64,000 nucleotides of DNA. It comes from VRUE01 sp963702575 (lineage in GTDB: Bacteria > Actinomycetota > Thermoleophilia > Solirubrobacterales > 70-9). Made by a program: the position numbers and the translations under genes. The stretch is taken from positions 62,001 through 126,000 of the forward strand of contig CAVPCU010000002.1 in the NCBI GenBank assembly GCA_963702575.1. Direction: 5' to 3'. The notes under the pieces were generated by a model. The model had not been told where the DNA came from. It saw only the letters and a program-made list of their open reading frames with translations, and did not search any database. Below are positions 16,318 to 24,148 of this stretch, one piece after another. The first letter of the stretch is position 1, and every line of letters starts with the position of its first letter.

Positions 16318-16506
16318 ATGGCCACCGCAAAGCAGGATGTCCGAAAGGTCCTCGACGGCCTCCCCGAGGAAGCCTCGCTCGAGGACATCCAGTACCACCT
16401 CTACGTCCTGCAGCGCATCGAGCGCGGCCGCGAAGACGTTGAGGCAGGGAGGGTCCTGCCCCAGGACGAGGTCGAGCAGCGGTTGGCCCGGTGGCTCGAC
16501 AGGTAG
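16318..16506 (+). CDS. RelB/ParD-like antitoxin
   Basis: A 62-residue acidic protein (DVRKVLDGLPEEASLEDIQYHLYVLQRIERGREDVEAG, split by the helical break at about residue 35). The pattern of a short helix, an EDIQYHLYVLQ helix and a terminal LARWLD is typical of small antitoxins that pair with ParE/RelE toxins. It overlaps the toxin gene by 16 nt. A DNA-binding domain is not obvious in so short a protein. Confidence 0.8.
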   Translation: MATAKQDVRKVLDGLPEEASLEDIQYHLYVLQRIERGREDVEAGRVLPQDEVEQRLARWLDR

Positions 16507-16808
16507 CGTGGGCCGAGACTGCCTGGCGGGACCTCGAGCGCATCGCCGACTACATCGCCGAGGACTCTCCAGGCTATGCGGCAGCGTTCGTGCGGCGCGT
16601 CCGCGATCGCGCTCGATCGCTTGAGGAGATGGCCGAGCGAGGGCGCGTGGTTCCCGAGCTGGAGGAGCCGGCGGTCCGCGAGCTGATCGTCGGAAGCTAC
16701 CGCCTGGTATACGAGATTGAGGGTGCGGATGTCCATATCCTCGGCCTGATCCACGGCGCGCGTGACCTCGTGGCGCTCTGGGGCAAGGAGGGTCGCTCCG
16801 GGCCATGA
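16491..16808 (+). CDS. RelE/ParE-family toxin
   Basis: A 105-residue toxin of the RelE/ParE fold. It shows the N-terminal strand-helix AWAETAWRDLERIADYIAEDSPGYAAAF, the RVRDRARSLEEMAERGRVVPEL helix-turn segment and the core ending RELIVGSYRLVYEIEGADVHILGLIHGARDL, typical of ParE-type toxins. The GTG start lies inside the antitoxin gene. The target (gyrase or ribosome-bound mRNA) cannot be told from sequence. Confidence 0.88.
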   Translation: MARQVAWAETAWRDLERIADYIAEDSPGYAAAFVRRVRDRARSLEEMAERGRVVPELEEPAVRELIVGSYRLVYEIEGADVHILGLIHGARDLVALWGKEGRSGP

Positions 16809-16821
16809 GTCGGTTGATCGA

Positions 16822-18558
16822 TCACGACATCGATTTTGCCGGCTTGAGCCCGGCCATCAGCTTCATCAGGTTTCGCTTGGCCTTGTGGCTGGCGCGGACC
16901 TCCTCGACGTAGGCGTCGAAGCCCTCCGGTTGCCCGCTCTCGGCATAGAGCGCTCGCATCGTCTCATCGATCAGTCGCACTGCCTCCGCGTAGGCGCGCT
17001 TGTCCTTGCCCGCGATCACGTCCTCGACGTGGCGGCGGTAGACGCCGAGCGTGTCCTCGGGATGCTCGGCGCGCCTCAAGTCGGCCAGCTTCAGCCACAG
17101 GTCAGGGCTGCAGCCCCCCTCGTTCGCGGCCTGCCAGGCGGCATCCGGATCGCCCTCCCAGACCAACACCCGCACGAGCTCCGAGCAGCCGCGGCCGCGC
17201 AGGGAGGGGTGCCGCATGACGCCCGGCGGGTCCGGCTTCGGACGGCCGAGCAGCGAGAGCGCCCAGAGCCGCCGCTCCTCCCAATCGCCCAGCGCCTTCG
17301 CGTCGGTCGCGAGCTCGCGGTAGCTCTCGAGCGTCGGTCGGGCGCTGAACGCTTGGACGGAGTGCTCAAGCGCCTCCGCACCGCGCCCCCGCCGGCGGTA
17401 CTCCTCGACGAGGAAGGCGCGCAGGCGCGGGTCGGGGTCCGCGGCGAATGCCGCCATCCCGCGCTCCGCCCATTCGAGGGCCGCGTCGTCTTCGCCGTGC
17501 TCCCGGCAAAGCTCGGCGATCTGAAGGAAGCGGTAGCCGATCGAGAGATCCCGTTCTGCCACAGCGATCAGATCGGCGAGGTTCCCGGAGCTCTGCGCGA
17601 GGGCCTGCATGATCCGCGTGATCCGGAAGCGGCTGCCGTAGCGCCCACGCGAGTCCTCGCCGGGAGCGAGCTTCGGCACCTTCGCCCACGCCTCCTCGGC
17701 GAGCTCGCGGTAGCGCGCGAGGCCGGTGTCCCCAAGCACCTCGGCGTAGCGGACGACGGCTTGGTCGAACACGTCCCAGGGGCCGTCGAGCTCCCAGGCG
17801 AAGAGGCGCTCGGCGAGCGCCTCCGGGTCCGGCCTCGCCTTGCTGCACGCGTCGAGGTGCAGCTCCTCGATACGCGCGATCGCGTCGCCCATCTGGCCGC
17901 CGGAATCGTCGATGTGATCGAGCGCGCGTTCGGCAAGTTTGAGTGCGTGCTCCGCCAACTCGACCACGTCGCCGCCGCGCCCCTGCTCGAGCAGAGCTTC
18001 GAGCGCGTCAGTCGCTTCCTCGACGCCGCGCACGTAGCCCCAGACTTCGCGATAGGGGACGAAGTCGCGATACGCAAAGGCTTGCTCGAGCAGCGTGCGC
18101 AGGGACGCGACATCCGCCGCCGCCCCGCCCGCCGGCCGCGCGGCCTGAAGCAACAGCTTGCGGGCCAGCGCTTCGTCATCGTGGGCGTGGTCGATCAGAA
18201 GCTCGACCAGCTCGCTCTGGGGAAGCGTCTCGAGATAAGCACGGGTGTCATCGAGTGTCGGCGCGGGGTCGTCGTGCTCATGCAGCCAGGCGAGGGCGAC
18301 CGCAACGCAGTGCTTGCAGAAGGCGCCCTGACGCCCGACCGGGCAAGAGCAGGAGAAGCGAAGCTCCTCACCCTCGGCGCGAAGCTCGACCAGGTAGTCC
18401 CCGGAGCCTTGGACGGTGGCACCGACTCGCGCGGCACTCGCCCGCAGCGGCCCGACCCTTCCTGCTTCGAGATAGGCCAGGCCGCGCTCGTAGGAGGGCG
18501 CCGACGCGAGGCCGGCGACGGCGGCCTCGTCGAGCGCCTGCGATAGCTCCCCTGGCAT
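16822..18558 (-). CDS. SWIM zinc-finger protein with helical repeats
   Basis: A 578-residue protein. The SWIM motif C70-x-C72 ... C81-x-H83 is in LRFSCSCPVGRQGAFCKHCVAVAL. The rest (about residues 100-578) is almost all alpha-helical and contains TPR-like pairs such as DAALEWAERGMAAFAADPDPRLRAFLVEEYRRRGR. SWIM domains bind DNA or proteins, and the helical part may act as a scaffold. It converges on the toxin gene with a 13-nt gap. No enzymatic domain is seen. Confidence 0.8.
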   Translation of the reverse strand: MPGELSQALDEAAVAGLASAPSYERGLAYLEAGRVGPLRASAARVGATVQGSGDYLVELRAEGEELRFSCSCPVGRQGAFCKHCVAVALAWLHEHDDPAPTLDDTRAYLETLPQSELVELLIDHAHDDEALARKLLLQAARPAGGAAADVASLRTLLEQAFAYRDFVPYREVWGYVRGVEEATDALEALLEQGRGGDVVELAEHALKLAERALDHIDDSGGQMGDAIARIEELHLDACSKARPDPEALAERLFAWELDGPWDVFDQAVVRYAEVLGDTGLARYRELAEEAWAKVPKLAPGEDSRGRYGSRFRITRIMQALAQSSGNLADLIAVAERDLSIGYRFLQIAELCREHGEDDAALEWAERGMAAFAADPDPRLRAFLVEEYRRRGRGAEALEHSVQAFSARPTLESYRELATDAKALGDWEERRLWALSLLGRPKPDPPGVMRHPSLRGRGCSELVRVLVWEGDPDAAWQAANEGGCSPDLWLKLADLRRAEHPEDTLGVYRRHVEDVIAGKDKRAYAEAVRLIDETMRALYAESGQPEGFDAYVEEVRASHKAKRNLMKLMAGLKPAKSMS

Positions 18559-18763
18559 GCGCCCCGAGGGTACGCAGCGAACCGGCGCGAGGGGCTCTCC
18601 TCAAACGGCGTGGTCATCAGTACTGGCGGGCTGCTGCCTTCACGCGGAAGCAGTAGCCGCGCCGGAGACGGGCTTGCATGAAAGGAGAAGCAGCTGACGC
18701 GTCGGTAGAAACCATCGCGGACGCGCGCTGGGGCCGCTCGCGTACTTGTGTCAGGATCAGCGG

Positions 18764-19189
18764 GTGGCCGATAGATCAATCGCGGACCAACTGCGCGACC
18801 TCGGCGTAAAGAATGGAGACGTCCTTGTGAAGATGGCCGAGCGCGGCCAACTCCTCGCCCTGAAGTGCGAGATGCCGCAGTGTTATCACCACAAGGGACG
18901 CGGCGCGTTCGATCCGCTCACGACGGCGCGCACCATGTGGGCGCCGTCGCGCGACCACTACCCGATCCTCAAGTCGGCCGGCGGGAAGCTAGTTCCCCAC
19001 AACGTTCGACTGTCCCACACGGAGTGCAATCAGCGGGATTACACCCGGCGGAAGCAAATCGGGACGCTGCTTGAGAATGGTAAGTCTCTCGAAGACATCG
19101 CCGACGCGCTGAACCGCAAGGATGTCCCCCCGGCCCACGGCACGAACCGATGGACGGCCGCCATGGTGCGCAAGGCCTACGTGTCCTAG
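18764..19189 (+). CDS. HNH-like endonuclease domain with a recombinase-like tail
   Basis: A 141-residue protein. A zinc-bound HNH/treble-clef region is visible: C35 and C40 (LKCEMPQCYHH), D64-H65 (SRDHYPIL), N80 (PHNVRLSH) and H85/C88 (SHTECN). Such domains cut DNA with one metal ion. The C-terminal part (NGKSLEDIADALNRKDVPPAHGTNRWTAAMVRKAY, about 105-139) reads like the helix-turn-helix segment of large serine recombinases (G-S-IA-LN-P-W-V pattern). GTG at 18764 is chosen; a TTG at 18746 is the alternative. The function is unassigned. Confidence 0.55.
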   Translation: MADRSIADQLRDLGVKNGDVLVKMAERGQLLALKCEMPQCYHHKGRGAFDPLTTARTMWAPSRDHYPILKSAGGKLVPHNVRLSHTECNQRDYTRRKQIGTLLENGKSLEDIADALNRKDVPPAHGTNRWTAAMVRKAYVS

Positions 19190-19286
19190 TTCGGGCTCGG
19201 CGCTGAGTGCCGCTCTGCGCGAATGGGAAGCGCAATCCGGTCTGGCTTTGCGGATCCGATCTACAAACGGTGTGGCGACCGTGCAT

Positions 19287-19306
19287 AGGGGGTTGAGATT
19301 CCCCCT
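19287..19306. terminator. Bidirectional hairpin terminator
   Basis: AGGGGG / CCCCCT stem with loop TTGAGATT, lying between the convergent HNH-like and zinc-ribbon genes. It touches the stop codon of the latter. Confidence 0.5.
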
Positions 19307-20061
19307 TACGCAGAGAACCGCGGCGGTCGGCGCAGTGCGTTGAGCTTATCCGGCGGCGCGATCTCAACCTCCTCCAAGCGCTTCAAGAGCCCTTCAAAGA
19401 AGCGCGCCACTGCATCCGGGCCCTGAGCCTCGATGAACCTCTCACGCTCTGGCGGGACGTGAAAGTGTGGACGCACGACTTCAACGATGTCCGACGAGGT
19501 CCCCGAGCCGTAAAGCGTCACCGACCGGAGATGTTCCAACGTGATCAGGAGCCCATCGGTGGCTAGAAAGCCAAGTTGCCCTTCGGTCGGTGAATAGCCG
19601 GCACCGGTCGGCCAACCCGGGACCGAATGTTGGCGATGCTTCAGCTTCGCCTCGCGATACATCCCTGCCGGGCGAGCCCGGGTGCACCACTTGATTTCCT
19701 GGGCGCCTGGATTCCCATGTCTCGCCATCGTCTCGAGAAAGCTGTCGATTACAGCGTCAGTCTCGGCCGATTCGATTCTTCTCCGCCAGGAACTGTGCGC
19801 TGCTTGCCCTTCCGCCTCACGCATCGCCCTCAAGCGACGCTCGCACTGAGGGCACGTTCTCCCCGTCGCCAGGAGAATGCTGTGGTCGCCGCAAACCCAT
19901 TCGCCGCACTCTCTGCACCCGCCGATGGCGAACGTCCCGCAATTGCAGAACGCCCGGCCTGGTAGATCTCCGGCCTGGTAGCGGTGTTGACACCGGCACT
20001 CCCAGTAGCCTGGTGTGATCGCTCGCGCTTCCTGTGAACCACAGCGAGGGCAGGTAGGCAC
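19306..20061 (-). CDS. Zinc-ribbon protein of unknown function
   Basis: A 251-residue protein with several CxxC pairs in the first 80 residues: CPRCGSQEA (residues 4-7), CRCQHRY, CNCGTFAIGGCRECGEWVCGDH and CPQCERR, which suggest two or three zinc ribbons. Residues about 80-251 have no recognised domain; they contain KWCTRARPAGMYREAKLKHRQ and a strand-rich region (LGFLATDGLLITLEHLRSVTLYG). It stands alone between the HNH-like gene and the TetR gene. The last 120 residues might form a lipid- or nucleotide-binding fold, but nothing visible shows this. Confidence 0.5.
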   Translation of the reverse strand: MPTCPRCGSQEARAITPGYWECRCQHRYQAGDLPGRAFCNCGTFAIGGCRECGEWVCGDHSILLATGRTCPQCERRLRAMREAEGQAAHSSWRRRIESAETDAVIDSFLETMARHGNPGAQEIKWCTRARPAGMYREAKLKHRQHSVPGWPTGAGYSPTEGQLGFLATDGLLITLEHLRSVTLYGSGTSSDIVEVVRPHFHVPPERERFIEAQGPDAVARFFEGLLKRLEEVEIAPPDKLNALRRPPRFSA

Positions 20062-20262
20062 GAATCGATCTTAGGGCCGGTCGACCCGGATCGTCTGATA
20101 ACCCGGAGATCAGCATGCAGCATTTGTGGGATGTTGGCAATAGGGGTATCGATTTCGCTCTGCGCGAGGAGCAGCGCCGCTGACCGCCCCCTAGATGTTG
20201 GAGCTCGCGATCGTAACTGCCTGACTACTGGCGAAGACCTCGAGTTACCTGGTGGCCGTTTG

Positions 20263-20886
20263 CTAGTCGAAAGCCGGCGAAAGCATTGGAAGCAACACGA
20301 GTCTGACCAGGCGGATAACGGATTCCGGATCGTCGAGAGTGATCTCCCCGTCCCGTGTGAGCAGCAAAGAGATCGCAAGTCGAGCGATCACTTCAGCGAC
20401 GCCATCTATGTCCGACGTCGCAGCGCGACCCGCATCGACTTCAGCCCGAAGTCGATTTGCAATCAGCGATCGGTAGAGGCCGAGAACGGGTCCGCCATCG
20501 ATCGTCAGCGGCGGCAGCAGGACCTCGGGTTCGCGCCGCAAGATCCCGTCGAACAGCGGATGGTCGCGCACGTAGCGTCCGGCGAAGGCGAAACCTTCAA
20601 CGAGCCGATCCTCCAGCGTCTCCGCGCCTTCCCACAGCAGATCGAGCTCTTCCATGCCGCGGCGTACCTCGCGCGCGATGACGACCTCGACCAGGCCCTG
20701 TTTGCTCTCGAAGCGGCGAAAGACGGTCATCCGGGAGACGCCCGCGCGGCGTGCCACGTCTTCCATCGACGTACGACGAATGCCGTGCTCGGCGAACTCC
20801 TCAAGCCCCGCCGCCGCAACCTGGTCGAAGACCGCGTCCTCGCCCACCGGGGGCGTTGCTGTGAGGGCTGCCGCGATTGGACTCAT
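20263..20886 (-). CDS. TetR/AcrR-family transcriptional regulator
   Basis: A 207-residue regulator. The N-terminal helix-turn-helix is in EEFAEHGIRRTSMEDVARRAGVSRMTVFRRFESKQGLVEVVI at about residues 25-70, the usual TetR position. The C-terminal ligand-binding part is helical (RLVEGFAFAGRYVRDHPLFDGIL). The ATG at 20886 is preferred over a TTG at 20922. It is divergent from the P450 gene with 57 nt between them, so it probably controls both genes. Confidence 0.9.
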   Translation of the reverse strand: MSPIAAALTATPPVGEDAVFDQVAAAGLEEFAEHGIRRTSMEDVARRAGVSRMTVFRRFESKQGLVEVVIAREVRRGMEELDLLWEGAETLEDRLVEGFAFAGRYVRDHPLFDGILRREPEVLLPPLTIDGGPVLGLYRSLIANRLRAEVDAGRAATSDIDGVAEVIARLAISLLLTRDGEITLDDPESVIRLVRLVLLPMLSPAFD

Positions 20887-20943
20887 GAGATACGCTGGTA
20901 CTTCATTCTCACAGAGTAACAATCGCCGAAGACGAGGAAGGCC

Positions 20944-22323
20944 ATGGACACAGCGCTTGCCGATCTGCCCCGACTGCGGCGCCCCGCAGCCGTCAACGCC
21001 GCCCAGTACTGGCTTGCCCCGGAGCGCTTCGCGCGCACCTGCCAGCGTCTCGGTGACCGTTTCGTGGTCCCGATGCCGGCGGCGACAGGACCGTGGCTAT
21101 GCCTGACCGACCCCGAGGACATCAAGCGCGTCTTCACCGCCGACACCGACGTTCTTCGCCTCGGGGCGGCTCTTGCCAAGGCCTCTGCGCACCATCTCGT
21201 CCTCGGCCCGAGCGGACTGACCAACCTCGATGGCCCCGAGCACATGCGCATGCGAAAGATGCAGCTCCCACCCTTCCACGGACGCGCGCTCCCCAGCTAC
21301 CAGGAGGCCATGGAGCATAAGGCCGAAGACGCGCTCACGCGCTGGCCCTTTGGTCGCCCCACCCCCGCCCAGCCACATATCGAGGCAATCACTCTCGAGG
21401 TGATGATGGCGACAGTGTTCGGGGTCACCGAGCCCGTGCGGGTCGAGCGGCTGCGCTCAGCTACCCACGAGCTGCTTCGAGAGGGCCACTCGCAACGCTT
21501 CTTCATTCAGACGATGATCGCGTCGAGCCGTAAGAACGGATGGGACAGGCCCTTTCCGCGAATAGACCGCGCAATCGCCGCGGTCGACGCAGTCGTGATG
21601 GAAGAGGTCGCCCAGCGCCGCAGGGAAGACAAACTCCATGGCGAGGACGTGCTCGGAATGTTCCTGCGCACGCCCGATTCGCAGGGTCGCCTGATGAGCG
21701 ACGAGGAGATCTGCGACTCGATGCGCACCCTTCTGCTCGGCGGCCACGACACCACCGCCTCCACGCTCACCTGGATACTCGAGCGCGTCAGTCGCTCGCC
21801 CGAGGCTCTCGAGCGCCTCGAAGCCGCCGCGCTGGACGGAGAGGACGAGTACCTCGACGCGGTCATTCAGGAGACGATGCGCCTGCGCCCGGCCTTTCCT
21901 CTCACGGCACGGCTCGCCACCCAACCGTTCGAGCTGTCGGGGCTCACCATTCCGAGCGGCACCATGGTCGTTCCGTACATCACGCTCGTGCACCGCCGTG
22001 CCGAGCTCTATCCCGATCCGCTGAGCTTCCGGCCGGAGCGTTTCCTCGGCAGCCGCACCGGAACCTATACCTGGATCCCATTCGGTGGCGGACCGAGGCG
22101 ATGCATCGGCGCAGCCTTTTCGATGGCGGAGGCTCGGATAGTGCTCAGGACGATCCTTCGACGCGCCCGAATCGAGCCATCACCGCGACGCTCTGAGCGC
22201 GTCGCGCGTCGCAACGTCTTCATCGTGCCGGCCCGCGGCGGGCGCGTCACGCTCCAACTCCGCACCCCGGACTCCGATCACCGTCCTCGTTCTCTCCCGC
22301 GCGACCACGCGGGAGTCGTCTAG
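20944..22323 (+). CDS. Cytochrome P450
   Basis: A 459-residue soluble haem monooxygenase. The I-helix oxygen-binding motif GGHDTT is at about residues 266-271, the ExxR pair is E310/R313 (ETMRLRP), and the haem-binding loop FGGGPRRCIGA has the Cys ligand at 387. The overall style (FHGRALPSYQ, PRIDRAIAAVDAVVMEEVAQRR) is like CYP families from actinobacteria that act on hydrophobic substrates. No ferredoxin or reductase gene is nearby, so redox partners must be encoded elsewhere. The divergent TetR gene is its likely regulator. Confidence 0.93.
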   Translation: MDTALADLPRLRRPAAVNAAQYWLAPERFARTCQRLGDRFVVPMPAATGPWLCLTDPEDIKRVFTADTDVLRLGAALAKASAHHLVLGPSGLTNLDGPEHMRMRKMQLPPFHGRALPSYQEAMEHKAEDALTRWPFGRPTPAQPHIEAITLEVMMATVFGVTEPVRVERLRSATHELLREGHSQRFFIQTMIASSRKNGWDRPFPRIDRAIAAVDAVVMEEVAQRRREDKLHGEDVLGMFLRTPDSQGRLMSDEEICDSMRTLLLGGHDTTASTLTWILERVSRSPEALERLEAAALDGEDEYLDAVIQETMRLRPAFPLTARLATQPFELSGLTIPSGTMVVPYITLVHRRAELYPDPLSFRPERFLGSRTGTYTWIPFGGGPRRCIGAAFSMAEARIVLRTILRRARIEPSPRRSERVARRNVFIVPARGGRVTLQLRTPDSDHRPRSLPRDHAGVV

Positions 22324-22390
22324 TCAGTTCTCGTCGTCCGACCGCAGCACTGAACTCGCGATTAGCGTGCCCCACGTCAGGCTCGGCGAA

Positions 22391-22416
22391 CTCGGCCGCC
22401 TGACCAGGCGGCCGAG
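22391..22416. terminator. Strong hairpin between convergent P450 and integrase genes
   Basis: CTCGGCCGCC / GGCGGCCGAG gives a perfect 10-bp stem with loop TGACCA. It lies 68 nt after the P450 stop and 124 nt after the integrase stop. It has no T-run. It could serve both converging genes. Confidence 0.55.
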
Positions 22417-22539
22417 ATGATGTACTCCGCTCGCAGACCCGTCGGCAATCGCCGTCGCCCCGGCTATCGCTTTGCGCGAAAGGCGGCAGCGCAGAAGTCG
22501 GTTCTGCACTTCACTCATCCAGACCAGCTGAGGTCTCTC

Positions 22540-23754
22540 TTATCGATGGGAGAGCATCGAGACGGGAGGCTCGCCGGTAGCGTCGTCGAGCAGCGAGACG
22601 AACTGACTCGCTGCCATCTGCCGCCGGATCTCGCGCGCGTGGCGAGCGTTGTCAAAGAGGTGGGTGTAGACGTCGAGCGTGATCGTGATCCGCGCGTGGC
22701 CGAGGATGCGGCTGACCTGGGCGACATCGAGGCCGAGGTCGACGATCAGGTGGCTGGCGAAGGTGTGGTGCAGATCGTGGAAGCGCAGCGGTGGCCAGCC
22801 GTCGCCGTTCAGCCGAGCTGCGTCGGCGGCGCGGGTGAGCACGCGCCGGGCCACGTTGCGGTGGCGGTATGGGGTGCCGCGTGACGTGGCGAAGACCCAG
22901 TCGCCGGACGTCGCGAAGGGCGATGCCTGTTTGTGCGCGGCGAGCTGGTGTGAGAGCTGCTCGACCAGCGGCACCTCGCGCACCGAGGCCGGCGTCTTCG
23001 GCGCTACCCGCCGCGCCGGCTCGCCGCGGTGGGCGCGGGACAGCTGCGCCCGCACCCGGATCAGGCCCGCGGCGAAGTCGACGTCCTCCCAGATCAGCCC
23101 GAGCAGCTCGGAGATCCGCAGGCCGCTGTAGAGGGCGGTGGTAATGAGCAGCCGTCCCGGCGGCGGACAGGCATCGAGCAGGCGCTCGATCTCCGGCCGA
23201 CCCAGCACCCTTTGGCGACGACGCGGGTGGCGCGGGCGCTCGTCGGGCTCCAGCAGCTCCACAGGGTCGGCGAGCACCCAGCCCCGGCGCAGGGCGAAGC
23301 GAAGGATGCCCTGCAGCGTTCCGAGCGCGTTGGCCGTGCTCTTCGCCGAGCGACCGTCGCTTCGCAGCTCGGTGATCAGCGCCGCCACGTCCTCGACCCC
23401 GAGGGCGCCGATCCGCCGCGAGGCAAGCCGCGGCAGCAGGTTGTGCTCGAGGTGGTAGCGGTGGGCCTCCAGCGTGCGCGGGTGTCGCTCGCCGGCCGCG
23501 ACCTTCGCCTCGAAGCGGGCAAGCCACCAGCCGGCGACGGTGTCGAAGCGCAGCCGCGGCGAGGCCGGAATCCGCCCAGCCGCCAGTGCCGCGACCAGCT
23601 CCTCGCGGGCGCGCCGGGCCGCCGCCAGGTCGCGGCCCACGGTACGGAAGTGCAGGCGCCCGGCGTGGCGAGCGCAGATGGCGTAGTTGCCGTTGGGCTG
23701 GCGGTAGACGCCGCGCTCGACCCGGGTGCGGCGCGGGCTCTTGGTTGGGGGCAT
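22540..23754 (-). CDS. Tyrosine-type site-specific integrase (int1)
   Basis: A 404-residue phage-type integrase. It has an N-terminal beta-rich arm-binding domain (GVYRQPNGNYAICARHAGRLHFRTVG), a core-binding SAM-like domain (about 80-190) and the catalytic domain. The first catalytic Arg is in TALYSGLRISELLGLIWED. The box that normally reads HxxRH reads RFHDLHHTFASHL, so the second Arg is His. The remaining residues are in ILGHARITITLDVYTHLF, with the nucleophilic Tyr. The gene lies next to a tRNA-Ala 3' fragment, its likely attachment site. ATG at 23754 is chosen; an upstream in-frame start at 23814 is possible. Confidence 0.88.
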   Translation of the reverse strand: MPPTKSPRRTRVERGVYRQPNGNYAICARHAGRLHFRTVGRDLAAARRAREELVAALAAGRIPASPRLRFDTVAGWWLARFEAKVAAGERHPRTLEAHRYHLEHNLLPRLASRRIGALGVEDVAALITELRSDGRSAKSTANALGTLQGILRFALRRGWVLADPVELLEPDERPRHPRRRQRVLGRPEIERLLDACPPPGRLLITTALYSGLRISELLGLIWEDVDFAAGLIRVRAQLSRAHRGEPARRVAPKTPASVREVPLVEQLSHQLAAHKQASPFATSGDWVFATSRGTPYRHRNVARRVLTRAADAARLNGDGWPPLRFHDLHHTFASHLIVDLGLDVAQVSRILGHARITITLDVYTHLFDNARHAREIRRQMAASQFVSLLDDATGEPPVSMLSHR

Positions 23755-23879
23755 GGGGGGCCTGCTCCTTCTGGCGCCCTCCTGGCCGGAAGTTGACCTG
23801 CGGTTGACTGGCACCCCAGCTTCCTCGCCGCCAGCCAGCTCGTCAAGCGAAAAAGCGTCTTCGTGCAGGCACTTCGGGA

Positions 23880-23921
23880 TGGAGCTAGGCGGATTCGAAC
23901 CGCCGACCTCCTGGGTGCGAT
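23880..23921 (-). repeat. tRNA-Ala(CGC) 3' fragment, candidate attachment site of int1
   Basis: On the minus strand this reads from the anticodon loop to the 3' end of a tRNA: anticodon CGC, stem half CCAGG, variable loop AGGTC, T-arm GGCGG-TTCGAAT-CCGCC, acceptor strand TAGCTCC and discriminator A. The U at position 70 fits the G3:U70 pair of tRNA-Ala. No matching 5' half exists nearby, so it is not a working tRNA gene. It lies 126 nt from the integrase start. Integration into tRNA 3' ends leaves such fragments at the distal junction. Confidence 0.75.
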
Positions 23922-23997
23922 AGCTGGATCGCGCGTTTGTCCAGTGGGAGCGTGATTTGCAGGGCTTTTGGCCCCTGGTTTGATCACGGCCATTCCC

Positions 23998-24082
23998 CCG
24001 AAGTGCGGGGATACGCGGGGATTAGCGGCGATTCGGGCACTTCCCGGCAAGAAGTGCCTGGTTTCGCGCACCGTTTCCAACC
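23998..24082 (+). repeat. Structured repeat copy 3 (iteron plus hairpin, 85 bp)
   Basis: Nearly identical to copy 2 (16206-16290). The perfect stem GGCACTTC/GAAGTGCC is at 24036-24043 and 24051-24058. The shared GTGATTTGCAGGG stretch is found at about 23952. The copy lies between the tRNA fragment and the 3' end of the NACHT gene, at the left border of the 24-40 kb defence block. Confidence 0.8.
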
Positions 24083-24148
24083 CCGCGAAGGCTACGTGTC
24101 GGGCCGGGGAGCTCCGGGCGGTTTGCGGCTGAGGGAAAGAGCCAGGGC

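Noticed and set aside
22324..22518. A 64-residue minus-strand frame between P450 and int1.
   Set aside because: It has no ribosome binding site or family resemblance and covers the hairpin terminator.
23880..23921. A complete tRNA gene.
   Set aside because: Only the part from the anticodon loop to the 3' end is present. The acceptor strand partner and D-arm are not found on the 5' side.
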